Shown here: in pieces, positions 55,050-63,420 of the stretch
Layout: each line of letters starts with the position of its first letter
Numbering within the stretch: the first letter of the stretch is position 1
Assembly: GCF_037963145.1 (NCBI RefSeq)
Contig: NZ_CP150144.1
Coordinates: 992,001 to 1,056,000 of the forward strand
Reading direction: 5' to 3'
Source of the DNA: Oceanobacillus sp. FSL K6-2867
GTDB taxonomy: Bacteria; Bacillota; Bacilli; Bacillales; Amphibacillaceae
Length of the DNA stretch: 64,000 bases
Notes under the pieces: generated by a model
Seen by the model: the letters and a program-made list of their open reading frames with translations, nothing else
The model's database searches: none
Told to the model about the DNA's origin: nothing
Made by a program: the position numbers and the translations under genes

Positions 55050-55496
55050 TTAATCCTCCGGTTTTTCGTATAAACCCCATGGTATTCGTGCTTCAAACTC
55101 TAATTGTATGATTGGATGAGTCGAACTATCCTGTAAAAAAAGTAAATCCTTACTAAATCCAATTGTAAAGTTTTCCATTGCAATGGTATTCTTTTCATTC
55201 CATGAAGAATCTGTACAGTATTCGCCCTCTATTATTCTGCCAACTATAGGATAACTTCCCATATAAAGATGCAGGCCATCTTCCATTTTTCCAAATTCCG
55301 ATAAATTGCTCGGCAAGGACGGCTGAATTCCCAGAAGGTTAAAAACGTCGATGATAGAAGAATCCAAACGTTTGCACATAACCATATAATTTTTACAGTA
55401 TAAACACTCGCAAGCCTCTATATTTTCCCTATATAATTCTTTGGTCTGATTTACGTCAGCTTCTATCGACCACTTGTATAAATTAATTCTTCTCAT
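55050..55496 (-). CDS. Uncharacterised 148-residue protein
   Basis: Soluble, Cys-rich at the N-terminal half (ECLYCKNYMVMCKR). The remainder has alternating strands, ends in WGLYEKPED, and has no signal or membrane segment. The Cys-x2-Cys pair could bind a metal, which is inference. No family recognised. GCAGGGG precedes the ATG. The neighbouring genes are also unknown. Confidence 0.65.
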   Translation of the reverse strand: MRRINLYKWSIEADVNQTKELYRENIEACECLYCKNYMVMCKRLDSSIIDVFNLLGIQPSLPSNLSEFGKMEDGLHLYMGSYPIVGRIIEGEYCTDSSWNEKNTIAMENFTIGFSKDLLFLQDSSTHPIIQLEFEARIPWGLYEKPED

Positions 55497-55529
55497 ATTA
55501 AACCCCTGCCTGAACTTCTTTTTTTATTC

Positions 55530-56189
55530 TCACAGTTTCCGAACCATTTCGCCTGACTTAATAAAAATATTTATACCTGCTGCATTCCCTCCTTCAATGT
55601 GATTCTCCAATTTTGAGACGTCTATATAAGACTCTATTTTTATTATTTTATGCTCCTTGCCTTTTAGCTCTACTTCATAAGGGGCGCCCACATTCATAAG
55701 TGAAAGCATTGGAAGATCATGTTCGGAAGAATAGAATTCATAGAACTCAATCGAGAATTGTACGTCATTGCTGCTGTGATTTTTAAATGGAAGTTCACAT
55801 TCTCCTTTTAATGTAGATTCATCAACCTTTTCAAACCCGCAACTGCTTTTCCCACGTTCATAAGAAACAGCATAAACACCTGTCGCAACTGTTTCTTGAA
55901 AAGCAGTAACAATCAAAGAAGGAATAAATATTGTTATTATAATTGCAAGCAATACTGCACGCCCGTGAAACTTGCTGATGGACTTAATAAGAAAGTATAA
56001 ACTCGTGATGAAAAAAACAAGCGAGACAATTCCTACATAATGGAATCCGCCAGCTGATTGAACTGGTATATTAAATACAGATACAACAGTTTCTCCATAA
56101 GGTTCTTTGTGTGGGAAAGGGAAGTTTAAGGCTATTGATATAATAAAAAGAATAAGTGCAAGAAAAAACTTTTTTTTATTTTTTATCAT
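55530..56189 (-). CDS. Uncharacterised membrane protein
   Basis: A 219-residue protein with three hydrophobic helices (near residues 8-24, 45-65 and 76-98) and a C-terminal soluble domain with two Cys (SSCGFEKVDESTLKGECEL), probably a disulfide on the outer face. ATG 56189 follows AAGGTGGT. It lies 33 bases ahead of the uncharacterised 148-residue gene, so the two may form one unit. No family recognised. Confidence 0.7.
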   Translation of the reverse strand: MIKNKKKFFLALILFIISIALNFPFPHKEPYGETVVSVFNIPVQSAGGFHYVGIVSLVFFITSLYFLIKSISKFHGRAVLLAIIITIFIPSLIVTAFQETVATGVYAVSYERGKSSCGFEKVDESTLKGECELPFKNHSSNDVQFSIEFYEFYSSEHDLPMLSLMNVGAPYEVELKGKEHKIIKIESYIDVSKLENHIEGGNAAGINIFIKSGEMVRKL

Positions 56190-56442
56190 GGAAACCACCT
56201 TCTTATTGCGATTTTAAATGATTGGCTGTTACTTATTTCCTATGACAGATAAATTATGGTAACTTTATTATTATTCTAACAGAAAATAAGACTCTTATTA
56301 TATGTATTTCATTTTTATAATGAATAACCTATCAAAACCACTGCAGGTATTATATTGGATTAGAACTCTTGATATTCATAAACCTTTGGAAACGAAAAAA
56401 CTGGAACCATATGATCCCAGCTTCATTTTAATCGTTTATCAA

Positions 56443-57075
56443 CTATTCACTTACAACCGTAAATCTTTCATTTATGTGTTTTGCATCTTCCATTTCATCG
56501 ACAATCGCAATGGCAAAATCAGCATAGCTAATATAGCTTTGACCTGCAGCATTAACAAGCAAGACATCTTTTCCTGTTTTGTAGGAGCCTGTTCGCTCTC
56601 CTTCTGCATCAAATATAGCGGAAGGGCTGACAAACGTCCAAGCTAATTGATCTGTTTCCTGTAATTCTTGTAAGTTTCGTCCCTGACCATTAGCAGTTGG
56701 TTTAAATACATCCGGAAAATCCGGCGTATCGATTATGCGGACTGTTTTGCTTTCATCAGTATAAAGACTTCCAGCTCCTCCTACAACGATTAATCTAGTA
56801 TTTGTTCCTTTCAGCAGCTTGATTAGTTGATGCCCGGCATCAACATGTGCCTGTTCTTCACCAAGTGGAGCACCAAATGCATTTACAATCACATCAAATT
56901 TATTAACATCTTCTGTGTTCAGATCAAAAATATTTTTTTCGATGATGGTAACATTTTTATCTGCTAACTTTGAAGCCTCTCTTACAATGGCCGTGACTTG
57001 ATGACCACGAATCATGGCCTCATTTAAAATTAAATTCCCAGCTTTTCCACTAGCACCTATAACTGCAATATTCAT
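56443..57075 (-). CDS. NAD(P)-binding protein, NmrA/YwnB type
   Basis: A 210-residue atypical short-chain dehydrogenase. MNIAVIGASGKAGNLILNEA is the nucleotide-binding start, VNAFGAPLGEEQAHVDAG follows the central strand, and LIVVGGAGSLY and AWTFVSPSAIFDAEGERTG are family features. These proteins reduce or sense NAD(P)H, and the substrate is unknown. ATG 57075 follows GGAGGAAT. It is the third gene of the catE-like operon and its end lies near the limits of that transcript. Confidence 0.88.
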   Translation of the reverse strand: MNIAVIGASGKAGNLILNEAMIRGHQVTAIVREASKLADKNVTIIEKNIFDLNTEDVNKFDVIVNAFGAPLGEEQAHVDAGHQLIKLLKGTNTRLIVVGGAGSLYTDESKTVRIIDTPDFPDVFKPTANGQGRNLQELQETDQLAWTFVSPSAIFDAEGERTGSYKTGKDVLLVNAAGQSYISYADFAIAIVDEMEDAKHINERFTVVSE

Positions 57076-57131
57076 TTCGATTCCTCCAATTTTAGTATAA
57101 TGAATGCTATCGTAACCACGATGCACGTAAT

Positions 57132-58199
57132 TTATTTATCTTGACTCATCGCTTTCTTTAACCTAGGAGCAACCTCCGTTGCGAGTAACTCTATATTTTT
57201 CTGTACTTTATCAAACGGCAGTCCACCGATATCGATTTGTGCCAGAAAACGCGTGTGGCCGTATAACTTATGCTGTCTAAGGATCTTATCGACAACTTGT
57301 TCCGGACTTCCAACAAATAATGCTGTTTCAGGACTGGCAACCTGTTCAAAGTCACTTCTTGTCATTCGCGTTCCCATGCCACGCTGGCGATTGACATAAT
57401 TCCAGTAGTTGGCGTAATACGGATAAAACTCATCCTTGGCTGCTTCTGTTGTTTCAGCAATGTAAGTATGCCCTGTGACACCAACTGTTAATGTATCTGG
57501 AGAATGTCCTGCCTCCAATCCCGCCTTGCGATAGATATCAACCAGCGGCTTAAAACGCATTGGATCGCCACCCAATATCGCGATCGCCATACCTACACCG
57601 AGCCTCCCCGCACGAGCAGCACTTTCCGGTGTCCCGCCAACTCCAATCCAGATTGGCAATTTCCTTTGTACAGGACGTGGTGAAATTTCCGCATTTTTTA
57701 ATGCTGAACGAAACTTTCCATTCCAAGAAACGATTTCATTTTCATTGAGCTTTAAAAGTAAATCCATATGCTCGCTAAACAGTTCATTATAATCATTTGT
57801 ATCATAACCAAACAATGGGAAAGATTCGATAAAAGCTCCTCGTCCAGCTAAAATTTCTGCACGTCCATTTGAAATTAAATCCAATGTAGCAAAGTCTTCA
57901 AATAAGCGAACAGGGTCAAGTGTGCTGATAACACTGGTAGCGCTCGTTAATCGAATCTGATTTGTCGCATTAGCAATAGCAGCTAATACCACAGCTGGTG
58001 AGGAAACCGCATAATCTAAGCGATGATGCTCCCCTATCCCAAATACATCCAGATCGGTTTCTTCTGCCAGCTTTGCCGCTTTAATAATTTCGTCTATTCG
58101 CTGTTTCATGTCTACTGTTTTTCCAGTTACGGGATCTGGTCCTATATCCGCAAGTGTGTAAATCCCTATTTCAATCCCATTTTCTTTTAATGTTGACAA
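57132..58199 (-). CDS. LLM-class flavin-dependent oxidoreductase
   Basis: A 355-residue protein of the bacterial luciferase-like monooxygenase superfamily (FMN- or F420-dependent). AEETDLDVFGIGEHHRLDY, TSATSVISTLDPVRLFEDFATLD and LPIWIGVGGTPESAARAGRLG are family marks. FMN is more likely, since no F420 synthesis is evident apart from the orphan CofE-like gene. I chose the TTG at 58199, with AGAGGTGG 8 bases upstream. A GTG four codons earlier overlaps that site. It follows the catE-like gene by 15 bases. Confidence 0.88.
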   Translation of the reverse strand: MSTLKENGIEIGIYTLADIGPDPVTGKTVDMKQRIDEIIKAAKLAEETDLDVFGIGEHHRLDYAVSSPAVVLAAIANATNQIRLTSATSVISTLDPVRLFEDFATLDLISNGRAEILAGRGAFIESFPLFGYDTNDYNELFSEHMDLLLKLNENEIVSWNGKFRSALKNAEISPRPVQRKLPIWIGVGGTPESAARAGRLGVGMAIAILGGDPMRFKPLVDIYRKAGLEAGHSPDTLTVGVTGHTYIAETTEAAKDEFYPYYANYWNYVNRQRGMGTRMTRSDFEQVASPETALFVGSPEQVVDKILRQHKLYGHTRFLAQIDIGGLPFDKVQKNIELLATEVAPRLKKAMSQDK

Positions 58200-58214
58200 T
58201 GCTTCTTCCACCTC

Positions 58215-59066
58215 TTAGATCGTTAACTCAATCCGATTTCCGGACGGATCATACGCAATTTTCCTTCCTGCTTCTTCGGTTACAAAAACGCCGATTTTTT
58301 TCAAGTTAACGATTGTTTCTTTAATCGCTTCTTCATTCGGTAAAACAAGTGTATAGGATTCCATACCTACACTGTTTTCAGCTGGCTTCGGTGCTCCAAC
58401 TCCATTCCATGTATTGACACCGATGTGGTGATGGTAGTTGTCTTTTGATAGGAATAGCGCCTGTCTTCCATAGCGATTCACAACATCAAATCCAAGACCT
58501 TTCACATAAAATTCCTCTGTCTTTTCTAATTCAGAAACATGTAAATGGATATGCCCCATTAGTGTGTCTTCAGGCAGTCCTTCCCATGTTTCACCTGGTA
58601 CACGATTCTTTAGTAACCTGTCAAAATCCAATGGGTCAACTGCCATTGCAACTTCTTCATCGGTCCAGCTCCATTCTGATGGATCACGATCAATATAGAT
58701 TTCAATCTCGTTTCCATCAGGGTCATGTAAATAAAGTGCTTCGCTTACAAGGTGGTCTGAGGAACCAAAACGAATACCTTTTTCTGAAAAATGCACAACA
58801 ATATTAGCCAAATCTTTTTTCTCAGGCAATAGCAGGGCAAAATGATACAACCCTGTTGTTCTCCCTTGTTTTGGAACCACATCTTCTGGCTGTGTCAGTG
58901 ATAAGATACTTGTCTTTCCGTCAGTAGTCAGTTTTGCAGTATCAGCTGTTTGTTCTAATATATTGAAACCAATTATTTCTTGATAATACTTTAAAGATCT
59001 GGCTAAATTTTCTACTTTTATGTTTACATGTCCAACGAACGTCGTTGGTTTGCTATGGAATCCCAT
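58215..59066 (-). CDS. CatE-like ring-cleavage dioxygenase (VOC family)
   Basis: A 283-residue protein made of two vicinal-oxygen-chelate repeats. The metal ligands of extradiol dioxygenases appear in VGHVNIKV, GHIHLHVSEL and the final YDPSGNRIELTI, and the sequence aligns well by eye with B. subtilis CatE, a catechol 2,3-dioxygenase involved in quinone and diamide resistance. ATG 59066 follows AGAGGAGG. The upstream ATG of the same frame is inside that site. It is the first gene of an operon with an LLM flavoprotein and an NmrA-like protein, divergent from a redox-sensing HxlR regulator. Confidence 0.85.
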   Translation of the reverse strand: MGFHSKPTTFVGHVNIKVENLARSLKYYQEIIGFNILEQTADTAKLTTDGKTSILSLTQPEDVVPKQGRTTGLYHFALLLPEKKDLANIVVHFSEKGIRFGSSDHLVSEALYLHDPDGNEIEIYIDRDPSEWSWTDEEVAMAVDPLDFDRLLKNRVPGETWEGLPEDTLMGHIHLHVSELEKTEEFYVKGLGFDVVNRYGRQALFLSKDNYHHHIGVNTWNGVGAPKPAENSVGMESYTLVLPNEEAIKETIVNLKKIGVFVTEEAGRKIAYDPSGNRIELTI

Positions 59067-59205
59067 GTTCATCCTCCTCTTTTGTTTTAAGTTAAATGTT
59101 TTTCAGCTTTGTCTACTGTATTGAATCAGCCCTTCTATCCATAACCTTCCCTATTTCCGATTTATTCTTTTTTCATTTTTATCAGTTAATTACTTTATGT
59201 AACAT

Positions 59206-59256
59206 AGTTTATTATTACTATTAAGTATTGTCAAGTAATAAATTTTACATTTATAA
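59206..59256. promoter_or_regulatory. Divergent overlapping promoters with an operator palindrome
   Basis: Minus-strand TTGACA (59229-59234) with TAAACT (59206-59211), 17-base spacer. Plus-strand TTGTCA (59228-59233) with TTATAA (59251-59256), 17-base spacer. The two -35 elements share almost the same bases. A palindrome, TTATTACT (59212-59219) and AGTAATAA (59234-59241), surrounds them and is the likely HxlR operator. Confidence 0.6.
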
Positions 59257-59303
59257 CAAATTCACATTCTATGTTATACTATAAATAAGCGAGGTGAATT
59301 TAA

Positions 59304-59627
59304 ATGGCACAACCGACAATTTGTCCAAAGTTTGAAAAAGCCATCTCACTGTTAAGTCAAAGATGGACGGCATTAGTAGTTTATCAATTATTACTAGGAA
59401 CACAGCGCTTTAGTGAAATTCAATCAGCTATTGGCATAAGTGGAAAAGTATTATCCGACCGTTTAAAGGATTTAGAGCAGCAAGATATCGTAAAGCGTGA
59501 AGTTATACCAGATACACCAGTCATTATTGAATACTCTCTAACAGAAAAAGGGCGTTCAATGGAACCAATATTGCGAACGATTGAGAGCTGGTCACAAGAT
59601 TGGTTTCAATCAGAATCTGAGGTATGA
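59304..59627 (+). CDS. HxlR/DUF24 redox-sensing repressor, YodB/CatR type
   Basis: A 107-residue winged-helix regulator. The N-terminal Cys7 in MAQPTICPKFEKAISLL matches the redox Cys of YodB and CatR, whose oxidation or quinone adduct releases DNA. The DNA-binding helix is RFSEIQSAIGISGKVLSDRLKDLEQQ. It is divergent from the catE-like operon, as catR is next to catDE in B. subtilis, so control of that operon by quinones or diamide is likely. GAGGTG precedes the ATG. Confidence 0.9.
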   Translation: MAQPTICPKFEKAISLLSQRWTALVVYQLLLGTQRFSEIQSAIGISGKVLSDRLKDLEQQDIVKREVIPDTPVIIEYSLTEKGRSMEPILRTIESWSQDWFQSESEV

Positions 59628-59650
59628 AAGATTGGGTATCAGTTAATAAG

Positions 59651-59705
59651 AAAGGGCTGCCCTCCAAAATCATGCTGACTGATTTTTTGGGGACAACCCT
59701 TTTTC
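59651..59705. terminator. Bidirectional terminator
   Basis: AAAGGGCTGCCCTCCAAAATCA (part) pairs with TGATTTTTTGGGG and AACCCTTTTT, with small bulges, between the HxlR gene and the aldo/keto reductase gene. Confidence 0.7.
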
Positions 59706-59706
59706 T

Positions 59707-60651
59707 TTACTCTTTTTTATTTAAAATTTCATCAATTGCTTGCAGTTCTTCTTTCGATAAATGAATGTCACTTGCTTTAACATTTTCACGAATACGCTCT
59801 TTACGTTTACCACCTGGAATTACTGCATCTACGCCTTCTTGAGCAAGCAGCCATGCCAGTGCTAAATTCGGCAGCGTCGCATCCTTACGTGCAGCAAACT
59901 TGTTTAATTCATCTATTTTATCAAGTGTTTGAATATATTGTTCACCTTGGAATAATGGAACCGATTGGCGCCAGTCTCCCGCATCTAATTTAGTCTCTTT
60001 TGTAAATCCTCCGCCCAGTAAACCAAATGCTAATGGACCATATGGAATAAAAGAAATATTATTTTCTCTAGTGTATGGCAATAATTCTTCCTCAGCTGAC
60101 CGATCTAACATATTGTATGGTGATTGCAATACAGAAATATCGCCATGTGCATTCGCTTCTTTTAACTGCTCAAGTGATAAATTAGAAACCCCAATCGACC
60201 GAATTTTACCTTCTTCCTTTAGACGGACTAATTCACCAATTGATTCAGAAAACGGCGTTTTATTATCTGGGAAATGTAAATAATACAGGTCTACATAGTC
60301 TAATTGCAGCCTCTGTAAACTTCTCTCAGCCGCTTCTCTTAAATATTCAGGGCGATTATCGGTTTTTACATCATTTAAATTCGCAAAATTTTGTGCTCCC
60401 TTTGTTGCAATAACAATATCATCCCGCCTGAATTCTTTTAATACTTCACCAACTAATTCCTCTGAACGGCCAAGACCATAAATGTCAGCAGTATCAATAA
60501 ATTGTACACCAAGGTTAAGTGCTTCTCTTACTAAATCTTTTCCATCTTGTTCATTTAAGTTCTGGAATAAATTATGACCGCCAACTGCATTTGTGCCAAG
60601 CCCAATTGTCGATACTTCCAAATTTGATTTTTTTAGTTTTGTATAGTTCAC
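59707..60651 (-). CDS. Aldo/keto reductase
   Basis: A 314-residue NADPH-dependent reductase with a TIM-barrel fold. QFIDTADIYGLGRSEELVGE carries the catalytic Asp and Tyr, VIATKGAQ the Lys and YYLHFPD the His. The C-terminal PGGKRKERIREN holds the cofactor phosphate. The substrate is unknown. It starts at GTG with AAGGAGG and is divergent from an IclR regulator, with a palindrome between the two. Confidence 0.9.
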   Translation of the reverse strand: MNYTKLKKSNLEVSTIGLGTNAVGGHNLFQNLNEQDGKDLVREALNLGVQFIDTADIYGLGRSEELVGEVLKEFRRDDIVIATKGAQNFANLNDVKTDNRPEYLREAAERSLQRLQLDYVDLYYLHFPDNKTPFSESIGELVRLKEEGKIRSIGVSNLSLEQLKEANAHGDISVLQSPYNMLDRSAEEELLPYTRENNISFIPYGPLAFGLLGGGFTKETKLDAGDWRQSVPLFQGEQYIQTLDKIDELNKFAARKDATLPNLALAWLLAQEGVDAVIPGGKRKERIRENVKASDIHLSKEELQAIDEILNKKE

Positions 60652-60724
60652 GTTTTTTTCCTCCTTGTACTTTATTAACTATAGGATAATTTCTGAATAT
60701 AAAAATTACAAATATTCCTGCTGA

Positions 60725-60743
60725 AGTTTCAAATAATGAAACT
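60725..60743. promoter_or_regulatory. IclR-type operator
   Basis: AGTTTCA (60725-60731) and TGAAACT (60737-60743), a perfect inverted repeat with a 5-base spacer, lies between the aldo/keto reductase and IclR genes, a usual position for an IclR binding site. Confidence 0.6.
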
Positions 60744-60808
60744 CCCTATCATTATTTTGTAGGAAGCAATCAAAACACCTATACTACAGAAGACGGGGTG
60801 ATAATGAA

Positions 60809-61564
60809 ATGGTACAAAATCAGGTTTCTACATTGAGAAAAGGTCTTCTCGTATTAGAGCTGGTTAAACAAAATGAGGGAATTACATTAGCCGAAATGAT
60901 GAAGGAGCTTCATTTAAGTAAGTCTACAGCATTCCGATTATTAACGACCCTTGAAGAAATGAAATATATCTATAAAATACAAACAAAATATTTCTTTAAT
61001 CCAAAAGTATTTCTTGATGAATCTGAAAAACACTCCTCAAGAGGGTGGACATCGCTACGTTCCATTTACCAAGCAGCGCAAAACCTGCAAATGAGCACCT
61101 ATTTAGGAAAAGCAGATGGTACCGACTTAGTTATGACACAGGTTTTACATACCCCTTTCCTGCAATCAGCAGAGGAAGAAATGGGTAATCGCTCCAAATT
61201 GCATCAATCGGCGCTAGGAAAAGTAATCTTAGCACATTTAGAGGAAGCTAAATTAACTTCCCTACTCGATAAAATGGCATTGGAACCCGCTACAGTCAAT
61301 ACGTTTCAAGACTCCCAATTATTTCGTTATCATTTAAAGGTAATACATGAAGATGGCTATGCTTTTGATGACGAAGAACGAGCGGTTGGTCTCCGTTGTG
61401 TTGCTGTACCAGTATTTCGCAATAAGAAAGTCATTGCTGCATTAGCTATTGCAGCACCTACAGATCAACTGTCACGAAACAGTGTCAAACAAATTGCTGC
61501 AAAATTAAACGTTGGCAGTAAAGCAATTACACAAGAATTAGAGGCCTTAGATAATATACATTAA
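60809..61564 (+). CDS. IclR family transcriptional regulator
   Basis: A 251-residue regulator. The N-terminal winged helix (LVLELVKQNEGITLAEMMKELHLSKSTAFRLLTTLEEM) is followed by the effector domain with SALGKVILAHL and the DDEERAVGLRCVAVPVF block of the family. It is divergent from the aldo/keto reductase and 21 bases ahead of an Old Yellow Enzyme gene, both plausible targets. GGGGTGAT precedes the ATG. Confidence 0.92.
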   Translation: MVQNQVSTLRKGLLVLELVKQNEGITLAEMMKELHLSKSTAFRLLTTLEEMKYIYKIQTKYFFNPKVFLDESEKHSSRGWTSLRSIYQAAQNLQMSTYLGKADGTDLVMTQVLHTPFLQSAEEEMGNRSKLHQSALGKVILAHLEEAKLTSLLDKMALEPATVNTFQDSQLFRYHLKVIHEDGYAFDDEERAVGLRCVAVPVFRNKKVIAALAIAAPTDQLSRNSVKQIAAKLNVGSKAITQELEALDNIH

Positions 61565-61585
61565 TTTATTTAACGGAGGAATAAC

Positions 61586-62734
61586 ATGAAAAGCAATGTT
61601 CAGCATTTATTTCAGGATTTTACATTTAAAAATGGTGTCCATGTAAGAAATCGTCTGATGATGGCGCCAATGACGACTTTCTCTGCAGATAGCAATGACT
61701 ATGTTTCACAAGAGGAGCTTGATTATTATAAAGAACGTGCTAATGGCGTCGGTACAATCATTACTGCTTGTGCCTATGTTTCAAAAAATGGTAAAGGCTT
61801 TGATCGTCAAATGGGGATCGATCATGATGGCACAATTGATGGTCTTACAAAGCTTGCTGAAGTTATCCATTCTGGTGGAGCAAAAGGTGTTGTTCAGCTT
61901 TACCATGGAGGACGTTTAGCGGTACCAAGACTTACTCCAAATAGGGAAACCGTTAGTGCTAGTACGGTACCACCCCTCGGCGACCGCGGGTTTTATAGTA
62001 TTGAGCAAGCACCGCGAGCTTTAACAACAGAAGAAGTATATGAAATTATCGCAGATTTTGGTGAGGCAACACGCCGTGCAATCGTGGCAGGATTTGATGG
62101 TGTTGAGCTGCACGGAGCAACAGGTTACTTACTCCAACAATTTGTTTCGCCTCATTCCAACCTTAGAACAGATGAATTTCAAGATCGTCATTTATTTGCA
62201 TTAAAATTAATCGATGAAGTAAAACAAGTCGTCAAAAAACATGCAACAAAGCCGTTCCTCATCGGTTACCGCTTTTCACCAGAAGAGCCAGAAACACCGG
62301 GAATTACAATGAAAGAAACCTTTGCGCTAATCGATGCCCTGATTGGGGCTGACCTTGATTATCTGCATATTGCAACGACGAATGCGTGGGCAAAAGCTCG
62401 CCGAGGCATTGAAAGTGAAAAATCACGTACCGAGTTAATTACCGAATTCGTTAATGGGCGTGTGCCAGTAATTGGCGTCGGGAACATTCACACGCCAGAT
62501 GACGCTGCATTTGTTTTGGAAAAAGGAAAAACAGACTTTATTGCGCTAGGAAGAGCTGTTGTTGTTGACCCGCATTGGGTAGAAAAAGCAAATGCTGGTA
62601 AAGAAAATACGATTATTCATCACCTAACGGAAAACGATCAACATGAAGCAGTTATCCCAACACCATTGTGGAAATTAATTTTAGAAGTTAAAGGCTGGTT
62701 CCCAGTTAAAGAAACACAGGAAAGCATGTATTGA
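61586..62734 (+). CDS. NADH:flavin oxidoreductase, Old Yellow Enzyme family (YqiG-like)
   Basis: A 382-residue FMN-dependent ene-reductase. FMN and substrate motifs: NRLMMAPMTTFSADSNDYVS, GVVQLYHGGRLAVP, the GFDGVELHGATGYLLQQFVSP segment with the His-x-Ala pattern, and PVIGVGNIHTPDDA. It resembles B. subtilis YqiG. These enzymes reduce electrophilic alkenes and nitro compounds. ACGGAGG precedes the ATG. It shares a transcript with the IclR regulator. Confidence 0.92.
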   Translation: MKSNVQHLFQDFTFKNGVHVRNRLMMAPMTTFSADSNDYVSQEELDYYKERANGVGTIITACAYVSKNGKGFDRQMGIDHDGTIDGLTKLAEVIHSGGAKGVVQLYHGGRLAVPRLTPNRETVSASTVPPLGDRGFYSIEQAPRALTTEEVYEIIADFGEATRRAIVAGFDGVELHGATGYLLQQFVSPHSNLRTDEFQDRHLFALKLIDEVKQVVKKHATKPFLIGYRFSPEEPETPGITMKETFALIDALIGADLDYLHIATTNAWAKARRGIESEKSRTELITEFVNGRVPVIGVGNIHTPDDAAFVLEKGKTDFIALGRAVVVDPHWVEKANAGKENTIIHHLTENDQHEAVIPTPLWKLILEVKGWFPVKETQESMY

Positions 62735-63069
62735 TTTTTTCATGATGCATCTAAAAAAAAGCTTCTCAAGTCTGCTGACATAATAAAACATGAAAATCCC
62801 TTATATAAAATAACCGTCTTCAGGCAGTGCACAAATGGATGTTCCATGCATTGTTTAATAACCAACAATCCTTATCTTGCTTGGCAGATAGGTAAAGTAT
62901 AGAACTTTCCTATCTGCATAAGTGCAACTGACAGCTCTTTTTTCGTGTGATGACTTTGTGTGAAAGGAAAGACAAGAGCAAAACTTTCCAAAGCGATGTT
63001 CAAAAACGAGTTCATTTAGGTTTATCTTTTGATTAAATACCTTTGTACCAAGCTTCTACCTAAATGTCT
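62735..63069. other. Intergenic region with a long inverted repeat
   Basis: 335 bases between convergent genes, without a gene I can support. GCAGATAGG (62884-62892) and CCTATCTGC (62909-62917), extended by AAAGT/ACTTT, form a 15-bp near-perfect stem, but no T-run follows directly. Nothing else stands out. Confidence 0.55.
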
Positions 63070-63420
63070 TTAAATCTCTTGTATATGTGTATGCTTAAAT
63101 TCATCGGAATACTTTAATCCGTAGCTGAATAATCGATCCATAAAGATATGTGCAAACCAAATGATAGATAATAAAAGCAAGAAATCTTTTGCGAAAATGA
63201 TCGAGCAAAAAATAAATAATAAAGGCAATATAAAACTATGACCAATGTTATAAACGGTTGCACCTACTTTATTGTTCCATGCATATCCAATCATTGTAAT
63301 ATCGGGAACAAATAACAGCACAAAAAATAACCATATTGGAAAATCCAGCAAAACATACATGTAAAATGAGAATACAAAAGCAATTCCATTTTCTGTTCGA
63401 ACCATTCGCTGATTAGTCAT
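63070..63420 (-). CDS. DUF4260 membrane protein
   Basis: A 116-residue protein with three to four hydrophobic helices, and the sequence DITMIGYAWNNKVGATVYNIGHSFILP with the later IWFAHIFMDRLFSYGLKYSD matches what I recall of DUF4260. His and Asp residues lie near membrane ends. The function is unknown. ATG 63420 follows GGGAGG and overlaps the end of the MerR gene by 8 bases, so the two are translationally coupled. Confidence 0.82.
   Translation of the reverse strand: MTNQRMVRTENGIAFVFSFYMYVLLDFPIWLFFVLLFVPDITMIGYAWNNKVGATVYNIGHSFILPLLFIFCSIIFAKDFLLLLSIIWFAHIFMDRLFSYGLKYSDEFKHTHIQEI

Noticed and set aside
56302..56646. 114-codon plus-strand frame with a weak hydrophobic segment
   Set aside because: It overlaps the well-supported NmrA-like gene on the other strand and has no ribosome binding site.
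47893..58199. F420 metabolism linking the CofE-like gene and the LLM flavoprotein
   Set aside because: No F420 biosynthesis gene is seen, and luciferase-like enzymes of Firmicutes mostly use FMN. The two genes are also 8 kb apart.
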